DNA of 64,000 nucleotides, taken from assembly GCA_028554755.1 (NCBI GenBank), contig JAPTOF010000001.1, positions 35,111,501 through 35,175,500 of the forward strand. The letters are read 5' to 3'. Below are positions 23,777 through 34,816 of the stretch, piece after piece. The stretch is from Cordia subcordata. Taxonomy: Eukaryota > Streptophyta > Magnoliopsida > Boraginales > Cordiaceae. The notes beneath the pieces were generated by a model. The model did not search any database. It was not told where the DNA came from and saw only the letters and a program-made list of their open reading frames with translations. Positions within the stretch are counted from its first letter, which is position 1. Every line of letters begins with the position of its first letter. Position numbers and translations under genes: made by a program.

Positions 23777-23842
23777 TCGCTCTTACCGTGACGGGTTTGG
23801 TAGGGGGCGGATCTTCAGCTTTCTGCTTCTCGTCTCGTTGAG

Positions 23843-25293
23843 CTAGGGTCTACTTCCCTTTGTCAGAAAAGAGTTTAGATACCCCTTCTTTAGTAATTCT
23901 GCCACTTCCCATTTAAGACCATTGCACTCCTCTGTGACATAGCTATGATCTCCATGAAATTCGCACCACTTTGACGTGTCCCTCATTTCTGTAAGAGATC
24001 TTAACTTTGCTGGCCATTTAACTGCGTTACCCATGGCCTTCAGGGTGTGAACGAGTTCAGACGAGGTCACACAAAGGTAATACTCTGGGGCTTCTGTCCT
24101 TCGCTCCAGGCCCCGATCAAGAGCTCGTCTTTTATCGCATGGTCTTCTATTAGTGAACTTACTTTCGCGCTGACTCCTAAGGAGGTAGGGTTCGTGCCCT
24201 CTTGATTGGCGACTAGTGTGGAAGTCTTCTTGCTCGTGATTCAGGGAGGCCCGGTGAAGGTTGGCGTGATCATCTTCCCATTTAATCTGTGCCCATGCCT
24301 TCGCGAATGCATCCTCCATAATTTTAGAAGCGTATTTTAATAAGCTCCTCATAAAGGTTTGAACATGGAAAAAGCCCCCTTCGAAAGGCAGAAACTGTCA
24401 TAGCCATGTTGCATTGAGGTATGTGTACTTTTTCTTTGTTAAACCTTCATACGTAGTCCCTGAGGGATTCTCCCTTTTTCTGCACAATCAGGTGTAGATC
24501 GTCTGACTGTTTTCTCCAACTTCCTACTTCTCACATACTACTCTACGAACATATAAGCCAACTGGGCAAAAGAGGATATACACCCGTTCGGGAGATTGGT
24601 ATACCATTGTAGCGTAGGGCTTGTTAGACTCGAATCGAAACTTTTACACATGTAGGATTCTCTTTTGTCATGAGGAATGGCTACGGTGTATATCTTCTAC
24701 TTGTACTGCATTATATGATCGTTGGGGTCTATGGTCTTATCGAATAGTATTATATTCAGGAAAGCAAACTTGGCGAGCAAGTCTTCTATCACAATAGCCT
24801 ATACAAAAAGAGACTCTGCATAGCTGTCAACGACGCTTCTTTTAATAGGTACTGGTACCCTCAAAATCCTTTGGATCAGGGATTCTAATTTAGCCAATTG
24901 CCTAAGTACATCAGGGTATGACCTATCCTATGAGGAAGGCAAATGTTCCCCTGACACTATTTATTGGCTTGAAAGGCCGACTGCATTGATGCTGGTTACA
25001 ATAGTAGTTGTTGGTATGGCTGCGTTGGCCGCGACTGACAGGACTCCACCTCTAGAGGTTTGATGGGGTATGGAGTCTAATCACTGCATTAGGTCTATTG
25101 GCTCAATTAGCACAGCTTTTCCTTTGTCTTGAGGTGTCACGTTCGCTAAAAGGACATTGACCTTTTCTAATAGATCTTTGTCTTTGAACTCGTTCTCATA
25201 CATTGCCAGTTTCTCCTCATAGGCCGCTATCTTCACCAAGATGGTTGGCATATTGCTGCCTTCACTAGCACTAATACCAGGATTGGACGTCAT
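23843..25293 (-). pseudogene. Gypsy gag, degenerate
   Basis: Two readable parts remain on the minus strand. 25293-25081 is an N-terminal piece with a Glu/Lys-rich helix (YEEKLAMYENEFKDKD). 24352-23843 is the gag core and C-terminal part (MEDAFAKAWAQIKWEDD, WCEFHGDHSYVTEECNGLK, ELLKKGYL). The Cys/His arrangement CEFH...H...EEC is the gag-type pattern seen in plant Gypsy elements. The middle, 24360-25080, is too damaged to read in one frame. It would form the particle shell that packages the element RNA. Confidence 0.8.
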
Positions 25294-25372
25294 GGGGGTT
25301 GTTGGTTAAGTACAAGCGTATTGCTCCTAGTCAAAGCACCTGATTATCGAGGCCTCATAGTGGGCGCCAAAT

Positions 25373-25973
25373 TGTAGAGGGTGATTTCTACAATCACTGA
25401 CAGGGTTGATTGAGGCTCCAATAACCTGTAAGACCAGAAAGCGAAGTAAACGATAGAAATCCTTGACACCGGTATGGTGCCGGCCAAAGACACTCCAACG
25501 CTCAAGTCAGTGTCGAGCCGTCGAGAAATAGGAGTTGGAAATAATTACAAGATAGGTTCAGAGCAAACCGTATCTATGGATGGTTAGGCTTCAGTGTATC
25601 AGCTCTATGCATAGTATCGGAGTCCCTACACTCCCTTCTGGTAACCCATACCTTTATAACCGTTGAGACGGAATAGTCCTTTTTGGGTTTTAGGTTCCTT
25701 CCTGATCGTGTTGCAATGAGTCTCTGCCAACTACTATGCTTAGCCCTATCCTATTTAGATCACGTATATCCTTCTTTATGCATATCTTTGAAGGAGACCA
25801 AGCTCATCCTTAATTATAGTCACGTTCCAATACTCTAAAAGCATAGAACGACTAACGCATGCTAAGAGTCTGGGCCTTTGCCCTGGCCTTTTCAATGCAT
25901 GCCCCAACAAATTGGGCTTCGAACTAAGCATAATATGGACCTTCTTAGATCTTGACAACTTTTGACCCAAACA
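25373..25973 (-). repeat. 5' LTR of the Gypsy element
   Basis: 601 bp, the right LTR on the plus strand and promoter-bearing LTR by orientation. Followed by target duplication CAAGA at 25974-25978. Confidence 0.9.
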
Positions 25974-25978
25974 CAAGA

Positions 25979-26113
25979 TGGGGAAAAAAAAAAAAACCAA
26001 GCGTAAAAAAAAATAGTTCATTCCTTTTCCTCGTAGTAGGAAGATAGTGGTTTTTTTTTTAAAACTGAACTTGAACATTAATTGATGTTGATTGTTTATC
26101 CATCCATGTTTCT

Positions 26114-26151
<38 letters not shown>

Positions 26152-26539
26152 CACAATTTAGTTCATCATATCGTGTCAACATTACATATTTTAACTATAT
26201 TTATTATTACATATAAAAGCGAACAAAAAGATTTGACTTTATTGAAAATCTAAAAGTGTAATTTCTAATATAATTAACTTAAAGTATAATTTATAATATT
26301 AATACTATTAATATCTTGACTATATTTATTATTACAATATAATTTTAACCATATTTTGTAAATTAATTTAAAACAAAATGCGGATATTATTAGATATAAA
26401 AATCTGAGAATGTCAAATTAACATGTAAAGGTTACCATAAATGCAAGTCATAGTTACCCAGGGAACAAGAAAAGCAGAAAAGGAAATTAAAGTATGTAAC
26501 CGTTATAAACATGCTTGGCCAATACTCAACACCTCTCCC
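25979..26539. other. Upstream region of RING copy B
   Basis: Non-coding, AT-rich, with poly-A and poly-T tracts and a CA/TA microsatellite at 26117-26150. No transposon ends seen. It should hold the promoter of the gene at 26587. Confidence 0.55.
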
Positions 26540-26560
26540 TCTATATATATCTATATATTC
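26540..26560 (+). promoter_or_regulatory. Probable TATA box of RING copy B
   Basis: CTATATATATCTATATATTC lies about 30-45 bp before the ATG at 26587, implying a very short 5' leader. Position and sequence fit, but no transcript data are available here. Confidence 0.45.
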
Positions 26561-26586
26561 TCAATTAGGCCACACCGCATCTTATT

Positions 26587-27222
26587 ATGTTTCAGAGTAG
26601 AATGATGTTCAACACCGCTCCTCTTCATCGTCATCATCATGGTCCTTATGGCCATGGCGGCTACAGCAGCGCTCCTTCATTCAATTATGGCCATGGCGGC
26701 TACAGCAGCGCTCCATCATCCGGTTATGCCTCACCCATTGCGATAATGCAAAGCGGGCATTACTTCCATTGTCAGCAGCCACAGCTTTATGAGCCACCGA
26801 TCGGAGCACATACCCATTATCCGCACATGTACGGCGACCATCAAGCCGTTAATCTTATGGTTATTCCTAATAATCCGATGGAGGAAAGAACGATCGTATT
26901 GGACGAGGACGGGGAATTGGTGGATGAGTTTCATCATCTGATAATCTCCACTGATGAAGAAACGATGATTTTAGATGAAGTTGGGGAAGAAGAAGTTGAT
27001 GACGAAAGGACAATCTTGCAATGTTTGAAGACTAGAACATATAATGAAGATAAAGATCACGAGGCAAGTGAGATGTGTGTCGTGTGCCAAGAAAACTACG
27101 AAACCAACGACACAGTAGCAACTCTGCCCTGCGGCCATGAGTATCATTGCAATTGTATCAAGACATGGTTGATGCAAAAGAGTATTTGCCCAGTTTGTAG
27201 AGCTGTCGTAGCGTCATCTTAA
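26587..27222 (+). CDS. RING-H2 zinc finger protein, copy B (211 aa, intronless)
   Basis: Probable E3 ubiquitin ligase. The start at 26587 is the first ATG after a TATA-like sequence and gives an uninterrupted 211-residue frame. The N-terminus is rich in His, Gly and Tyr and contains a doubled YGHGGYSSAPS unit (about residues 21-46), coded by a 39-bp DNA tandem repeat at 26650-26727. Residues about 80-150 are acidic (VLDEDGELVDEF, EEEVDDERTI). The C-terminal RING-H2 finger has CVVC, a 14-residue gap, CGHEYH, CNC and CPVC, with all eight ligands present and the KTW Trp retained. It matches copy A at 3-407 closely, apart from a segment after the Gly-Tyr region. The substrate and E2 are unknown. 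By position it is the partner of FEX in the duplicated unit. Confidence 0.88.
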   Translation: MFQSRMMFNTAPLHRHHHGPYGHGGYSSAPSFNYGHGGYSSAPSSGYASPIAIMQSGHYFHCQQPQLYEPPIGAHTHYPHMYGDHQAVNLMVIPNNPMEERTIVLDEDGELVDEFHHLIISTDEETMILDEVGEEEVDDERTILQCLKTRTYNEDKDHEASEMCVVCQENYETNDTVATLPCGHEYHCNCIKTWLMQKSICPVCRAVVASS

Positions 27223-27601
27223 TTTTTAGCTTGAGATTTGTCTATGTATGTTAAATTGCTTATTGTTACATCCAAACGTAATATATGAATATTTTTGTTT
27301 TTTGGTTTCAGTTTTACCAAATTGGACTTGGACAGAGAGTATGATAATACAATTTCAATTTTACTGGTTTTCCCGTCGTTAGCACCGCCGTCTATTTTCT
27401 TTAGCTTTGCCTTGAATATACTAGCGTATCCAAAAAAAATTATGACTTTGGTTTTTCTAACGAATAATGAATATTGCATATATACGCGACGTACGAGTAT
27501 CAAAAACAATATTCGAGTAGAAAAGTATGATCGCCACCCCGAAATTCCCATTCCCAGTTCCTCTTGACTACGGTGATAGCCGGGGTCTCGGAGCAACTAT
27601 T
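27223..27601. other. 3' flank of RING copy B
   Basis: Non-coding sequence homologous to 408-770. Contains TGTATGTTAAATTGCT and the block around 27310-27340 shared with copy A. The 3' UTR and poly-A site probably lie here, but none is distinct. Confidence 0.6.
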
Positions 27602-27833
27602 GGCACGTTTGAATGAACTTTTTTATGGAAAAAAAAAATATTTTTTAAAAGAAAAAACATCTTTATTTTATAATAAATATTTAAATTGACTTTACGTAAA
27701 AACTGAAACTCATTGAAAAAAATTAATTCAACTTTTTGCAAGAATAAAATATTTAACATTTAGAAAATACATTTTTCAAGGTTAAATGGAAAAAAAAAAA
27801 CATGTTTCTAAAAAAGTTAATCCAAACAAATTT
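27602..27833. mobile_element. Short TIR element (MITE-like)
   Basis: Ends share TTTGAATGAACTTTTTT and its inverse near 27815-27832 (TTAATCCAAACAAA). No ORF. A relative without its right end lies at 771-950 in copy A, so it was present before the segmental duplication. No clear target duplication. Confidence 0.45.
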
Positions 27834-27901
27834 ATATGATTTTCATGGTACCGGTCAATAGTTGAGATGAGGGACTTGGCAGAGCGTGGTACGACCACGA
27901 G

Positions 27902-28919
27902 CAGGGGCAGAGCTTGGGGAACCCAGGGGCCCTGGCCCCCCCCCCCCCCCCGATTCCAATTATATATGTTTGTATCTGTGTGTGTATAAATGTTATACAA
28001 AAAGGGTAAACAAAATTATTTTGGCCCCAAAATTTTTTTATTTGCTCGTGTGAACACATTAATTAACATTAAGAAAATTACATTATATTCAAATTTTTTA
28101 AATTTTTGTAAGATAATTTTATATAGAATTTTTTTTGTTATTTAGTAGGTAAATATTTTAAACTATGATACCGTTACAACTACTAGGAGTAGTAATTTGT
28201 CTCAAATATTTGATGTAATGTTTTCTTCTACTTTTATGGTTTGAAACTTTTAGTTCTTGCCATGATATATTTGTGAGCTTGTTGGTTTTCTAAAATGATA
28301 TATAAGTGGTCAAATTTTGCAATGGCAATATATGACTTGTATGAATTGACCTTTTTTCTAGAAAAATATACTTTTTTTCTCGAGAAAAAGTTCATTCTTT
28401 TTGTAACAACTATTTAGCTAACTTTAAAAAAAAACTGAAATTCTTAAAAAAGCCTGAATACAGCTTTTCTCAAAAAAACTAGAATTTAAACTTCTAAAAA
28501 ATGCACATTTTTTAAAAGCAGTTAAGAAAAGCGTTTTAAAAAAAAAGCCATCCAAACGAGCCCATAATTTTAAAGTTTGTTGGCTTTCTAAGCGTTAATG
28601 AAAAGTGCTTTCTTTTATAACAGATCCAAGTGGTCTGTTAGAACCTTAAACAAAATTTTCAAGCTTAACATCATATTAAGTGCCTTGAATTTTCATATTA
28701 AAAAATTACTATTGTGTTAATGTAAGTACCATAATTGATTTTTTTTTTAATTTAGAAGAATCCAAGTTCATTATTTGAATCTTTTAGCTATCTGTTTTAT
28801 AATTTTACTTTTTTTTCTAAATAATTTTTTTAAAACTTTGGTGTAATTAATCTATTTAATATTATTGATTTTCTCAATTAAATTTCACCTTCTAATCTTA
28901 ATTTCTGATTCTGCCACTG
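27902..28919. mobile_element. hAT-like non-autonomous element with a poly-C tract
   Basis: The ends CAGGGGCAGAG and TTCTGCCACTG are inverted repeats of the CAGNGGCAGA type. Flanking words ACCACGAG (27894-27901) and ACCACAAG (28920-28927) match at 7 of 8 positions, as for an 8-bp hAT duplication. A run of about 17 C lies at 27935-27951. No transposase. Homopolymer length may be unreliable in an assembly. Confidence 0.7.
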
Positions 28920-29159
28920 ACCACAAGGCTGAAGGTGGTGTTTTGATCTCTCTGCATGCGTGGATCCTAATTAAATAGCTGGACAAGAATTGTTCAATTT
29001 AAAAACTTCTAGTCATTATAAATAATTTCATAGGTGTCAAATGTATGCACATGCGCGCAACCATTCAAATATCCCAAAAATAAGATTCTAAATTGCCTAG
29101 ACCATCTTCACAATATTTCTAAAATTTAAGTTTGCAAATTTTGAGCGATGACACAACTT

Positions 29160-29603
29160 TCCTAGAATGTATATTTTCTTTTTCTTTTTTTTTTCCCCAT
29201 GACTTTGTTCCGTCTTACTTTGCTTTTTATTTTTTCCTGTTATATGATAACCTATTCCAATGTTTTCTTTTATATTATAATTATAATTAATGAAATACAA
29301 TTGTGGGTCTTTGTAACATAATACATTTCATTTTTTGGTTGTAAATTAAAATGTTAATAAATTATTGTAGATTCCATATAAATCGGTAACGTTAATTAAA
29401 TGTGTATTTTTTTTCTTTTTCCCATGACTTTGCATAGTCTTATTTTATTATTTAAAGTTTCTTGTTATATGATTAATCTTTGCAACATGATATATTTCTT
29501 TTTTTGTTTTATATTAAAATGTTAATAATTTACTGTAGACGCCATGTAAATTGATAACATTAATTAAAACAGTGTCTTGTGCAACCCACCGGCACAAGAC
29601 TAG
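29160..29603. mobile_element. Possible Helitron 3' end with internal duplication
   Basis: Two adjacent diverged copies of about 220 bp (from about 29180 and 29400) share CCCATGACTTTG, GTTATATGAT and AAATGTTAATAA. The second ends TTGTGCAACCCACCGGCACA then AGACTAG before a T. This resembles a Helitron 3' end (short hairpin, CTAG, insertion ahead of T) with a decayed stem. No 5' end or Rep/helicase gene was found, so the extent is uncertain. Confidence 0.4.
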
Positions 29604-31745
29604 TATAAGGATTAAAATGAGCACATTGCCCACCAATTTTCTCTTTTTTAATAACAAGAAAGGCATAAAAGTAGGTAAGCAAATGAATTAAGTTTTTCTC
29701 ATATAAAAAATTCTCTTATATTAATACGAGAAAATTTTTGATTATTCATGGCTGAGGGGATCATCTTAGCCATTGAAGTTTAAAATTTTGAATGATATGA
29801 TCTAAATCATTAATAATATTCAAATTTTTTAAAAAAAGTAGTTCGTGAGAAAGAGAACTTTTTTTAAATAAAAAAATTAAAATAGATGTTTGATATATTT
29901 TTACCTATCTATAAATGGGCAAGATTTAGGGGTGAACATAAAACCACAAAAACCAAAAAAAACCATTTCGGCCTAATCGAATCTACCATAAATTGATAGT
30001 TTTCAGAGTACTTCAGTTGATCATGGTTTCAATTTTTAAAAACAAAACAAATGGTTCAGTTTTTTATTTTAGAAGTAAAAAGACTGTGGCCAATAGAACA
30101 AAAAATATATACATATATACATATATATATATATATATCCTCGGCTTTGTTACCTAGACACTCATCCTGAGCAATCTCTTCTGGTTCAGCAGTGTCCAGA
30201 TCCGGCATCTTTGCCTTGTCTTGTTCAAGGTCTTCTAGAACCGCAAAACGGTTCGGGCTAACTAGGTCCAGTTGGGTCATTCCACTAGCACAACTAGTGT
30301 CTCCCCCCCCCCCCCAAGCCATTGTCACTACTGGTATCTGACCCCGTCGGCTCGACATTTTTTAAAACACCGACCCTTAGTCAATATATATAGATAGATA
30401 TATAAATACACTATTTTTGTCTCTATTCTTTTCTCTTTTGGTCTTTTCTTTGGACTAATTAGTCTTTAGGCTTGTGAATCAAACAAATAATAAATAAACA
30501 AAATAGAAAGAGCTCTTGATAGTTAAAAAGGCATTGGAAGATTGAACTATAACATTTGTAATTGTTGTTGGGATTTAGGAAATTAGTGCTAAATTAATAT
30601 GATTATATTAAATATCTAAGTATGCAAAAAGAAAATTTTAAAACCATCCAAAACCATTCAAAAACCGCTCTAACCAAAACCGTTGATTTCTCTACTATTT
30701 TGGGTGGTTTTGATTTTATAAAATTATAAACTGCCAAAATTCGGTTCAATTAACAAATTTGTAGTAAAATTGCGCAAACTGTCTATGTATACCTCTAGTA
30801 AGATGTTCCTCATACTAATATGAAAAAATTACTGATACGAGAGAATCTTAACACCTAGGTGTTGTGGACCTTGTGACGAGGCAGGATCGCGAAGAGGCAA
30901 CGACTGAGAAAGAGTTGAGGGTGAAAAGCATTTGCAGTCATCAAACGTGAAGCAACAATCATCAACACGGTGGAAGGTGCCAGATGGCCATTAAAGGGAG
31001 AAATTGAAGCACTTACGGTCGACACACGGAGAAGGCAGTGGAGAGAGTAAAAGATTTAGGGTAAGATCTTTGGTCTAGAGAAAAATTATTGATTGGGTTA
31101 CATCCAGATTAGAGTATCTTTTGTGTATTTATAATTTTCAATCACGATACAATTTTATAATTATAACCTTCATGATATTAAAAGAATATATATAAATATA
31201 TACTAATAAGCATACCGTTGACAATTTGATAACAAAAAGATTTAAAAAATTTTCTCTAATAATTGATGAATATTTTTTTCTCAATAAAACTAATTGACAT
31301 TTAACTATATAATTATCTAAGATAAAATAAAGCGTTTAAAAATTGAGTTTTTAAATTTCTTTGGGAAAAATTGAAAACCAAACAAAAAGTTTGGTTATAT
31401 ACGTGATAAAATTAAAAAAAAAAAAATGGTTTGTCAAAGTATCTGGTTTTGATTTGCTTTAAAATATGGTCAAAATCAAACCAAACTAAATTATGTATAC
31501 ATCCCTACTAATAACTTGCCTCAAATTTCACGTGTCAATTGTTACTTTTTTCTAACTTTATTTTCTTAACAATTGAACTTAGTTTTTTTATCATTGACAA
31601 AGTTGATAAAATATTTTTAAAAATAAATTAATTTATTGACTTTTTACTTTTTATTTTTAAATCTTATGATTGTTTAGATTGAAAATATATATCTTTAGTA
31701 TGTTGATAAATTTCCTATTCAATAAAATTCAAAGAACTCTAATCA
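29604..31745. other. AT-rich intergenic DNA between RING copy B and the solo LTR
   Basis: No gene can be supported. A minus-strand frame near 30160-30358 reads SPNRFAVLEDLEQD, which could be a fragment of a LINE or zinc-knuckle gene, but too little remains. A TA tract lies at 30105-30138 and a C-run at 30303-30316. A GC-richer patch at 30850-31070 has no recognisable product. Copy A lacks most of this stretch. Confidence 0.5.
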
Positions 31746-31750
31746 TATGG

Positions 31751-32319
31751 TGTTTGGGCCAAAAGTTGTCAAGATCTGAGAAGGTCCATATTATGCTTAA
31801 TTCGAAGCCCAATTTGTTGAGCCATGTATTGAAAAGACTAAGGCTAAGGCCTAGACTCTTAGCATGTGTTGCTCGCTCTATGCTTCTAGAGTATTGGAAC
31901 GTGACTACAATTAGGGATGAGCTTGGTCTGCTTCAAAGATATGCACAAAGAAGGATATACGTGATCTAAATGCGATATAGCTGAGCATAGCAGCTGGCGG
32001 AGACTCATTGCAACACGATCAGGAAGGAACCTAAAACCAAAAAGGACTTTTCCACCCAAGGAGCTATAAAAGTACCGCTCGCCAGAGGAGGTAAGACAAT
32101 CACAAAATACCAATATATTCATATTCGTGGTTCATCCATAACCCGCCGTATAACAATTCATCGTTTTATCTAAAACTCAACGCTGACTTGAGCGTCGGAG
32201 TACCTTTGGCCGGCACTACACCGATGTAGAGGGTTACGTCACTCACCTTTCCTCTTGGTCTTACAGGTTATCGGAGCCCCAGTCAACTTTATACGTGATT
32301 ATAGAATTTATCCTCTACA
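31751..32319 (+). mobile_element. Solo LTR of the Gypsy family at 18.7-26.0 kb
   Basis: 569 bp starting TGTTTGGGCC and ending CTCTACA, matching the inverse of the LTRs at 18688-19287 and 25373-25973. Flanked by the 5-bp duplication TATGG (31746-31750 and 32320-32324). Copy A has the uninterrupted site at 1047-1051. Solo LTRs form by recombination between the two LTRs of a full element. Confidence 0.92.
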
Positions 32320-32324
32320 TATGG

Positions 32325-32726
32325 TTATCTAAATCCTTGTTGTTTCTTTTCTTAATAATAACCTCCTTTTTAACATTTTTAATGGGTGAGCATAATATTG
32401 ACAATTTGATTACAAAAAATTGAAAAAAAAGATTTAATTTATTGATTATTTTTCTCAATAAAACTAATTGACATTTTGCTATATAATTATCTAAAATCAA
32501 ATAAAGCATAAAATAAGAAAATATATAACACTTGTCCCATTAACTGATCTACCACATTCTAACTCTCGACATTCCATGAATTCCTTCTTCAGTTTTTTTA
32601 TTTCTCTTTTAAATTATTGAATTTAATTTTTTTTAAAATTTTTAATGAATAATAAATTGATCCGTGCAAATACACTAATTTATCTATATAACAAAATAGT
32701 AAGGTGAGATGTCATGTGTCACTCTG

Positions 32727-32757
<31 letters not shown>

Positions 32758-33059
32758 TCCCTTCTCATTTTCCTTGGGTTTATACTTGCCCCCGCTTGTG
32801 ACACCAATTTCTTTTTATTCTATTTTTTTTTTAATTCCAACTTGATGTACCTCACAAAAAAACTTGAAGCTTTTTTTTTTTTTTTTGTTGAATGTCAATT
32901 TCATCGGAGGATAAAAATCATTTTTATTATTGAAGTAGTTGGTCTGAAAAAAGCAATTAAATGTGTACCCCATCTATTCTATATGTTAAAATGTATTAAC
33001 AGAGTACCACAAGTACTATACTTTCTTTATGCAAATTATATCATATACTCACATTATGA
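32325..33059. other. AT-rich intergenic DNA
   Basis: Poly-T runs and a TA tract at 32730-32750. A plus-strand frame at 32704-33078 is low-complexity Phe/Tyr/Ile and not convincing as a gene. Nothing else seen. Confidence 0.5.
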
Positions 33060-33600
33060 TACACCCAAAGATACATAGTGTACTATATAATAGATTTCAC
33101 AATTTGGCCATCGGATCAACGCGAAGTTTGACGAATTTACTCTTCTCATGCTGACGAATACACACGAGAATCCAATCAACAATTGGATACTGGTAACACC
33201 TTTGAATGCGCGAGCTTTGAAATCTTTTATAGATTGTGAACGTATTGTTCACAAGTCATGAATATATCATTTACAAATTACGAGTATATTTTAAAAAGTT
33301 GTAAATAGATAATTTATTATTAGAAGCATATGACAGAAAGCTTGTGAACATATAATATAAAAGTAATCAATAAGTAAATTATGAACAATTAAAAATTTTA
33401 AACATAAAATATTAAATCATATTTTATGTTTAAAATCGTAGACATATAAATTAAGATTTATAAATATTTGAAAGTTATGGATTTATAGTATAAAAATTAT
33501 GAACATATAATATAAAAATTATAAATATGTATACAATGTTATGTTGGTGCTCATAGCTTAGGGTATATGGTGTATAAATTTATTTTATATGTTACGTATA
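33060..33600. repeat. Diverged relative of the element at 44116-45647
   Basis: Read in reverse, 33600-33440 resembles 44120-44220: ACACCATA, ACCAACATA, then repeats of TTTTTATATTATATGTTCATA. Terminal repeats and a target duplication were not resolved, so this may be a fragment. Confidence 0.4.
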
Positions 33601-33683
33601 AATGTCCAATTATTTTTTATTTTTTTAATCATGCATTGTAATCCTTAAACGTGGTATGCTTATTCATTTTTGCTTTTAAATAA

Positions 33684-34508
33684 GGGTAAATTGCATGGAA
33701 CCCCCTTGTGTGTTTGTTAGAAGTGTGCGTTTACCCCTTGTCATTTAAAATTTAGCTAGTTACCCCCTTGTGCTTTCTAAAAGTAACGCACACATACCCG
33801 TTTTTCTAACTCCATTAGTTTTGACTAACGAAAATACAAAAAGATTAATTTGCCCTTCAGAACCAGGGGATAACAATGCACTTATGGCAACCACAAGGGG
33901 GTCAATGCACTTATGACAAACCACATGGGTACGACACTATTTATCCTATTTAATTGGAAACGTTGAGTAATTAATAATTAGTTAATTAATTAATAATTAA
34001 ATAATTAATTATTAATAATTTAATAATTGATTAATTAAATAATCAAATAATTAAAAATTAAAATTAATTAAATAATTAATTCAATTAATGAAACGGTGGT
34101 TGTGTGATCATGATGATAGTGGAGGTTAATTTATTTTCTTATTTTTTATTTTTCAATGACAAAAATATTTATTTGTAGTAATGAAATAAAATACAAATAT
34201 GTTTGTAGTATAATTGGTTAAAATTTACATATTTTAAACTAAGGTCAAGGATTTAAGTTTTTGCTTTTACAAATATTTTTTCAAAACAAAAAAGGAAGGA
34301 CATTTTTGACCAAAATCAAGTTTAACAGCAAAAATATAAGCCCAATCACAAGTCTAGTACGTGTACCACACACTCAGTTAAATCTAATGGAAAAAGTAAC
34401 GAAAAAAGTAATGTTCTTCACTTCTATAAAGCACAGGGGGTAATTAACTAATTTTTAAATCACAAGAGTAAATGCACACTTATAACAAAATATAAATGGT
34501 TCGGTGCT
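33684..34508. mobile_element. Mutator-type non-autonomous TIR element upstream of FEX
   Basis: Inverted ends of about 130 bp share AAGTGTGC, TTTAC, TTAGCTAGTTACCCCC (right side TTAGTTAATTACCCCC) and TGTGCTTT. Flanked by the 10-bp repeat TTTTAAATAA (33674-33683 and 34509-34518). No coding. A palindromic TTAATTAATAATTA tract fills about 33970-34085. It lies about 250 bp ahead of the FEX leader. Confidence 0.75.
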
Positions 34509-34518
34509 TTTTAAATAA

Positions 34519-34762
34519 TGGGGAACTTAATTTAGAGCCCTTTGAAACACTAAAATTAAAGAATAAAAAACTAATTCAATAAATGTTTAAATTAAAAAAA
34601 TATCTTTAGTAAATTAAAATTTTTCCCTCAATTTTTAAGACTAAGAAGCAAAATGCAAAGAGCCCGTTAGTCAAGATTCGCCGGGCCCCACTTGTTATCT
34701 GGCGCCTGTCTACCCCCGCGAAAGAGTGGCGTGAAATCTACCATAGAGTCAATCCAAGAACC

Positions 34763-34797
<35 letters not shown>

Positions 34798-34816
34798 AAG
34801 CTGCTTCTTATTGATG
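34519..34816 (+). promoter_or_regulatory. FEX promoter region and first leader exon
   Basis: Between the TIR element and the long leader intron is a GC-richer stretch (34665-34760) and a CT tract at 34768-34793, typical of plant 5' UTRs. A donor at 34816/34817 can join to the acceptor before 36392. That splice would place the ATG at 34814 in frame with the coding ATG at 36413 (seven added residues), an alternative start. The exact transcription start is not visible. Confidence 0.5.

Larger units (their letters stand above)
18688..25973 (-). mobile_element. Ty3/Gypsy-type LTR retrotransposon, complete ends, rearranged interior
   Basis: Two LTRs of about 600 bp (18688-19287 and 25373-25973) begin TGTAGAGG and end CCAAACA on the plus strand, are roughly 90 percent alike, and are flanked by the 5-bp duplication CAAGA (18683-18687 and 25974-25978). 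Read on the minus strand, a primer-binding site starting TGGCGCC lies just inside the right LTR (25361-25371), and a polypurine tract ending in a G-run lies inside the left LTR (about 19290-19305). Minus-strand gag, protease and the first part of reverse transcriptase are recognisable but full of stops. The polymerase stops before the YVDD motif, and RNase H and integrase were not found. The space holds two minisatellites and a plus-strand ORF, so it could only move with help from another element. Confidence 0.92.

Noticed and set aside
27935..27951. Poly-C tract
   Set aside because: Could be a special structure, but homopolymers are prone to sequencing error and it lies within a decayed hAT-like element.
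30056..30358. Minus-strand 100-aa ORF near 30.2 kb
   Set aside because: Only a short stretch looks protein-like, the end is a TA microsatellite translation, and no domain could be assigned.
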